From Phoronis ovalis (Eukaryota; Phoronida; Phoronidae): a DNA stretch of 10,364 nucleotides. Location: NCBI GenBank assembly GCA_028565635.1, contig JAOXYB010064667.1, positions 1 through 10,364 of the forward strand, written 5' to 3'. Position 1 is the stretch's first letter; the number at the start of each line of letters is the position of its first letter. A program made the translations under genes and the position numbers. Below the pieces are notes generated by a model, which did not search any database, had not been told where the DNA came from, and saw nothing but the letters and a program-made list of their open reading frames with translations. Shown one piece after another: positions 9,889-10,364 of the stretch.

Positions 9889-10009
9889 CAAGTTATGTAG
9901 AAGGATGTATTCTGCTAAGTTTATATAATATTGCCAAATTGATATGAAGTGGAAGCATTTTCAGGTAGAGTGAAGAGCTTGTTTATATGTTTAATTGTAT
10001 TTTACATTT

Positions 10010-10364
10010 CAAATCTTGTGGCAAGAGACCCAAAGTGAATAGGGCGCGGTCAATGTATTATCTATACCATTAACTCTCGAGTGTCCGTCTGTCTTTCCAC
10101 GAAATATCTTCAAAACTATTACATGTAGAATCATGATCTTTTCACACATCGTAGGTGTCGACGATGGCTCGGGTTCCTCAAATTTTGGGGTCAATCGGTC
10201 TACGGTATCATATTTAATGGGGCATTTTTGAACCTCTTGCATCATTATTTTTTGTCTGTGAGAGTCACGTGAACATATCTGAACTTAGTCCTGCAAGCAT
10301 GACCCTTACTTATGGACAGCCTACAGCTTGTCCGTAAGGGTCATGGCCGGCTCATATCTCGGAT
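10010..10364. repeat. Unidentified block with higher CpG content, likely dispersed repeat
   Basis: Base composition changes here: GGGCGCGGTC, CTCTCGAGTGTCCGTC, GTCGACGATGGCTCGGG and GGCCGGC stand out from the AT-rich intron. The minus strand has a 78-codon open frame (10245-10009) with no domain I recognise, so I do not call a gene. The block includes an inverted repeat CATCGT/ACGATG at 10147-10166 and a larger hairpin at 10298-10345, and it runs off the window. A dispersed, younger transposable element is the simplest reading, but I did not recognise a family. Confidence 0.45.
10298..10345. repeat. Hairpin-forming inverted repeat
   Basis: CATGACCCTTAC at 10298-10309 is perfectly complementary to GTAAGGGTCATG at 10334-10345. 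Inside, GGACA at 10314-10318 pairs with TGTCC at 10329-10333, leaving a small TTAT bulge on the left arm and a loop of about 10 nt. Confidence 0.85.

Larger units (their letters stand above)
9620..9890 (+). mobile_element. Possible solo LTR
   Basis: The block begins TGTTGTATTG and ends GTTACA (TG...CA). It holds in order a 44-bp tandem repeat, a TATAAATA box at 9751-9758, a GGGAGT/ACTCCC hairpin at 9768-9787 and an AATAAA at 9804-9809, 53 bp after the TATA box. This spacing is typical of the U3-R-U5 order of a retrotransposon LTR. No internal region, primer-binding site or clear target-site duplication is visible, and a TA microsatellite lies in the last part, so the right border is uncertain. 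Chance grouping in AT-rich DNA remains possible. Confidence 0.35.
9266..10364 (-). other. IDH2: IDH upstream intron (runs off the window) with repeats
   Basis: Everything right of the 9265 exon start should be intron, because the preceding coding sequence (the half with the isocitrate-binding arginines) was not found in any minus-strand frame. It carries a 44-bp tandem repeat, promoter/poly(A)-like signals that look like a solo LTR, a TA microsatellite, an unidentified CpG-richer block and a hairpin, all listed separately. Confidence 0.65.

Overview
The window looks like AT-rich nuclear DNA from an invertebrate animal. The reasons are spliced genes with GT-AG introns of about 0.2-1 kb, a GMEB-type SAND-domain gene (an animal family), a decayed CR1-like LINE and several microsatellites. 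I cannot name the species. There are no bacterial, viral or CRISPR features.

Layout: 1-240 is non-coding and holds a long perfect palindrome. 241-1875 is a dead, internally deleted CR1-like non-LTR retrotransposon ending in a tetranucleotide tail. 1876-2527 is non-coding, probably intron of the next gene. 2528-5742 (+) holds the last five exons of a glucocorticoid-modulatory-element-binding protein (GMEB) homologue: a SAND domain, a Ser/Thr-rich and then acidic linker, a helical module and a C-terminal coiled coil. The visible part is 395 codons plus stop, and its N-terminal exons lie outside the window. 5743-7342 is the shared 3' intergenic space. 7343-9265 (-) holds the last five exons (223 codons plus stop) of an NADP-dependent isocitrate dehydrogenase of the IDH1/IDH2 family. 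Its C-terminal part is closest to mitochondrial IDH2. 9266-10364 is the next upstream IDH intron. It contains a 44-bp tandem repeat inside a possible solo LTR, a (TA)17 microsatellite and an unidentified block with more CpG than its surroundings.

The two genes are convergent, with stop codons about 1.6 kb apart. One is a presumed nuclear DNA-binding transcription factor and the other a metabolic enzyme making NADPH and 2-oxoglutarate. Nothing in the sequence links them functionally. All exon phases agree: 1188 nt for GMEB and 672 nt for IDH, both multiples of three.

I found no convincing new biological system. The points most worth checking are two adjacent GMEB exons of identical length (123 nt) and phase with similar starts, possible truncated GMEB isoforms, a candidate solo LTR, the CpG-richer repeat, and possible antisense overlap of the two 3' UTRs.
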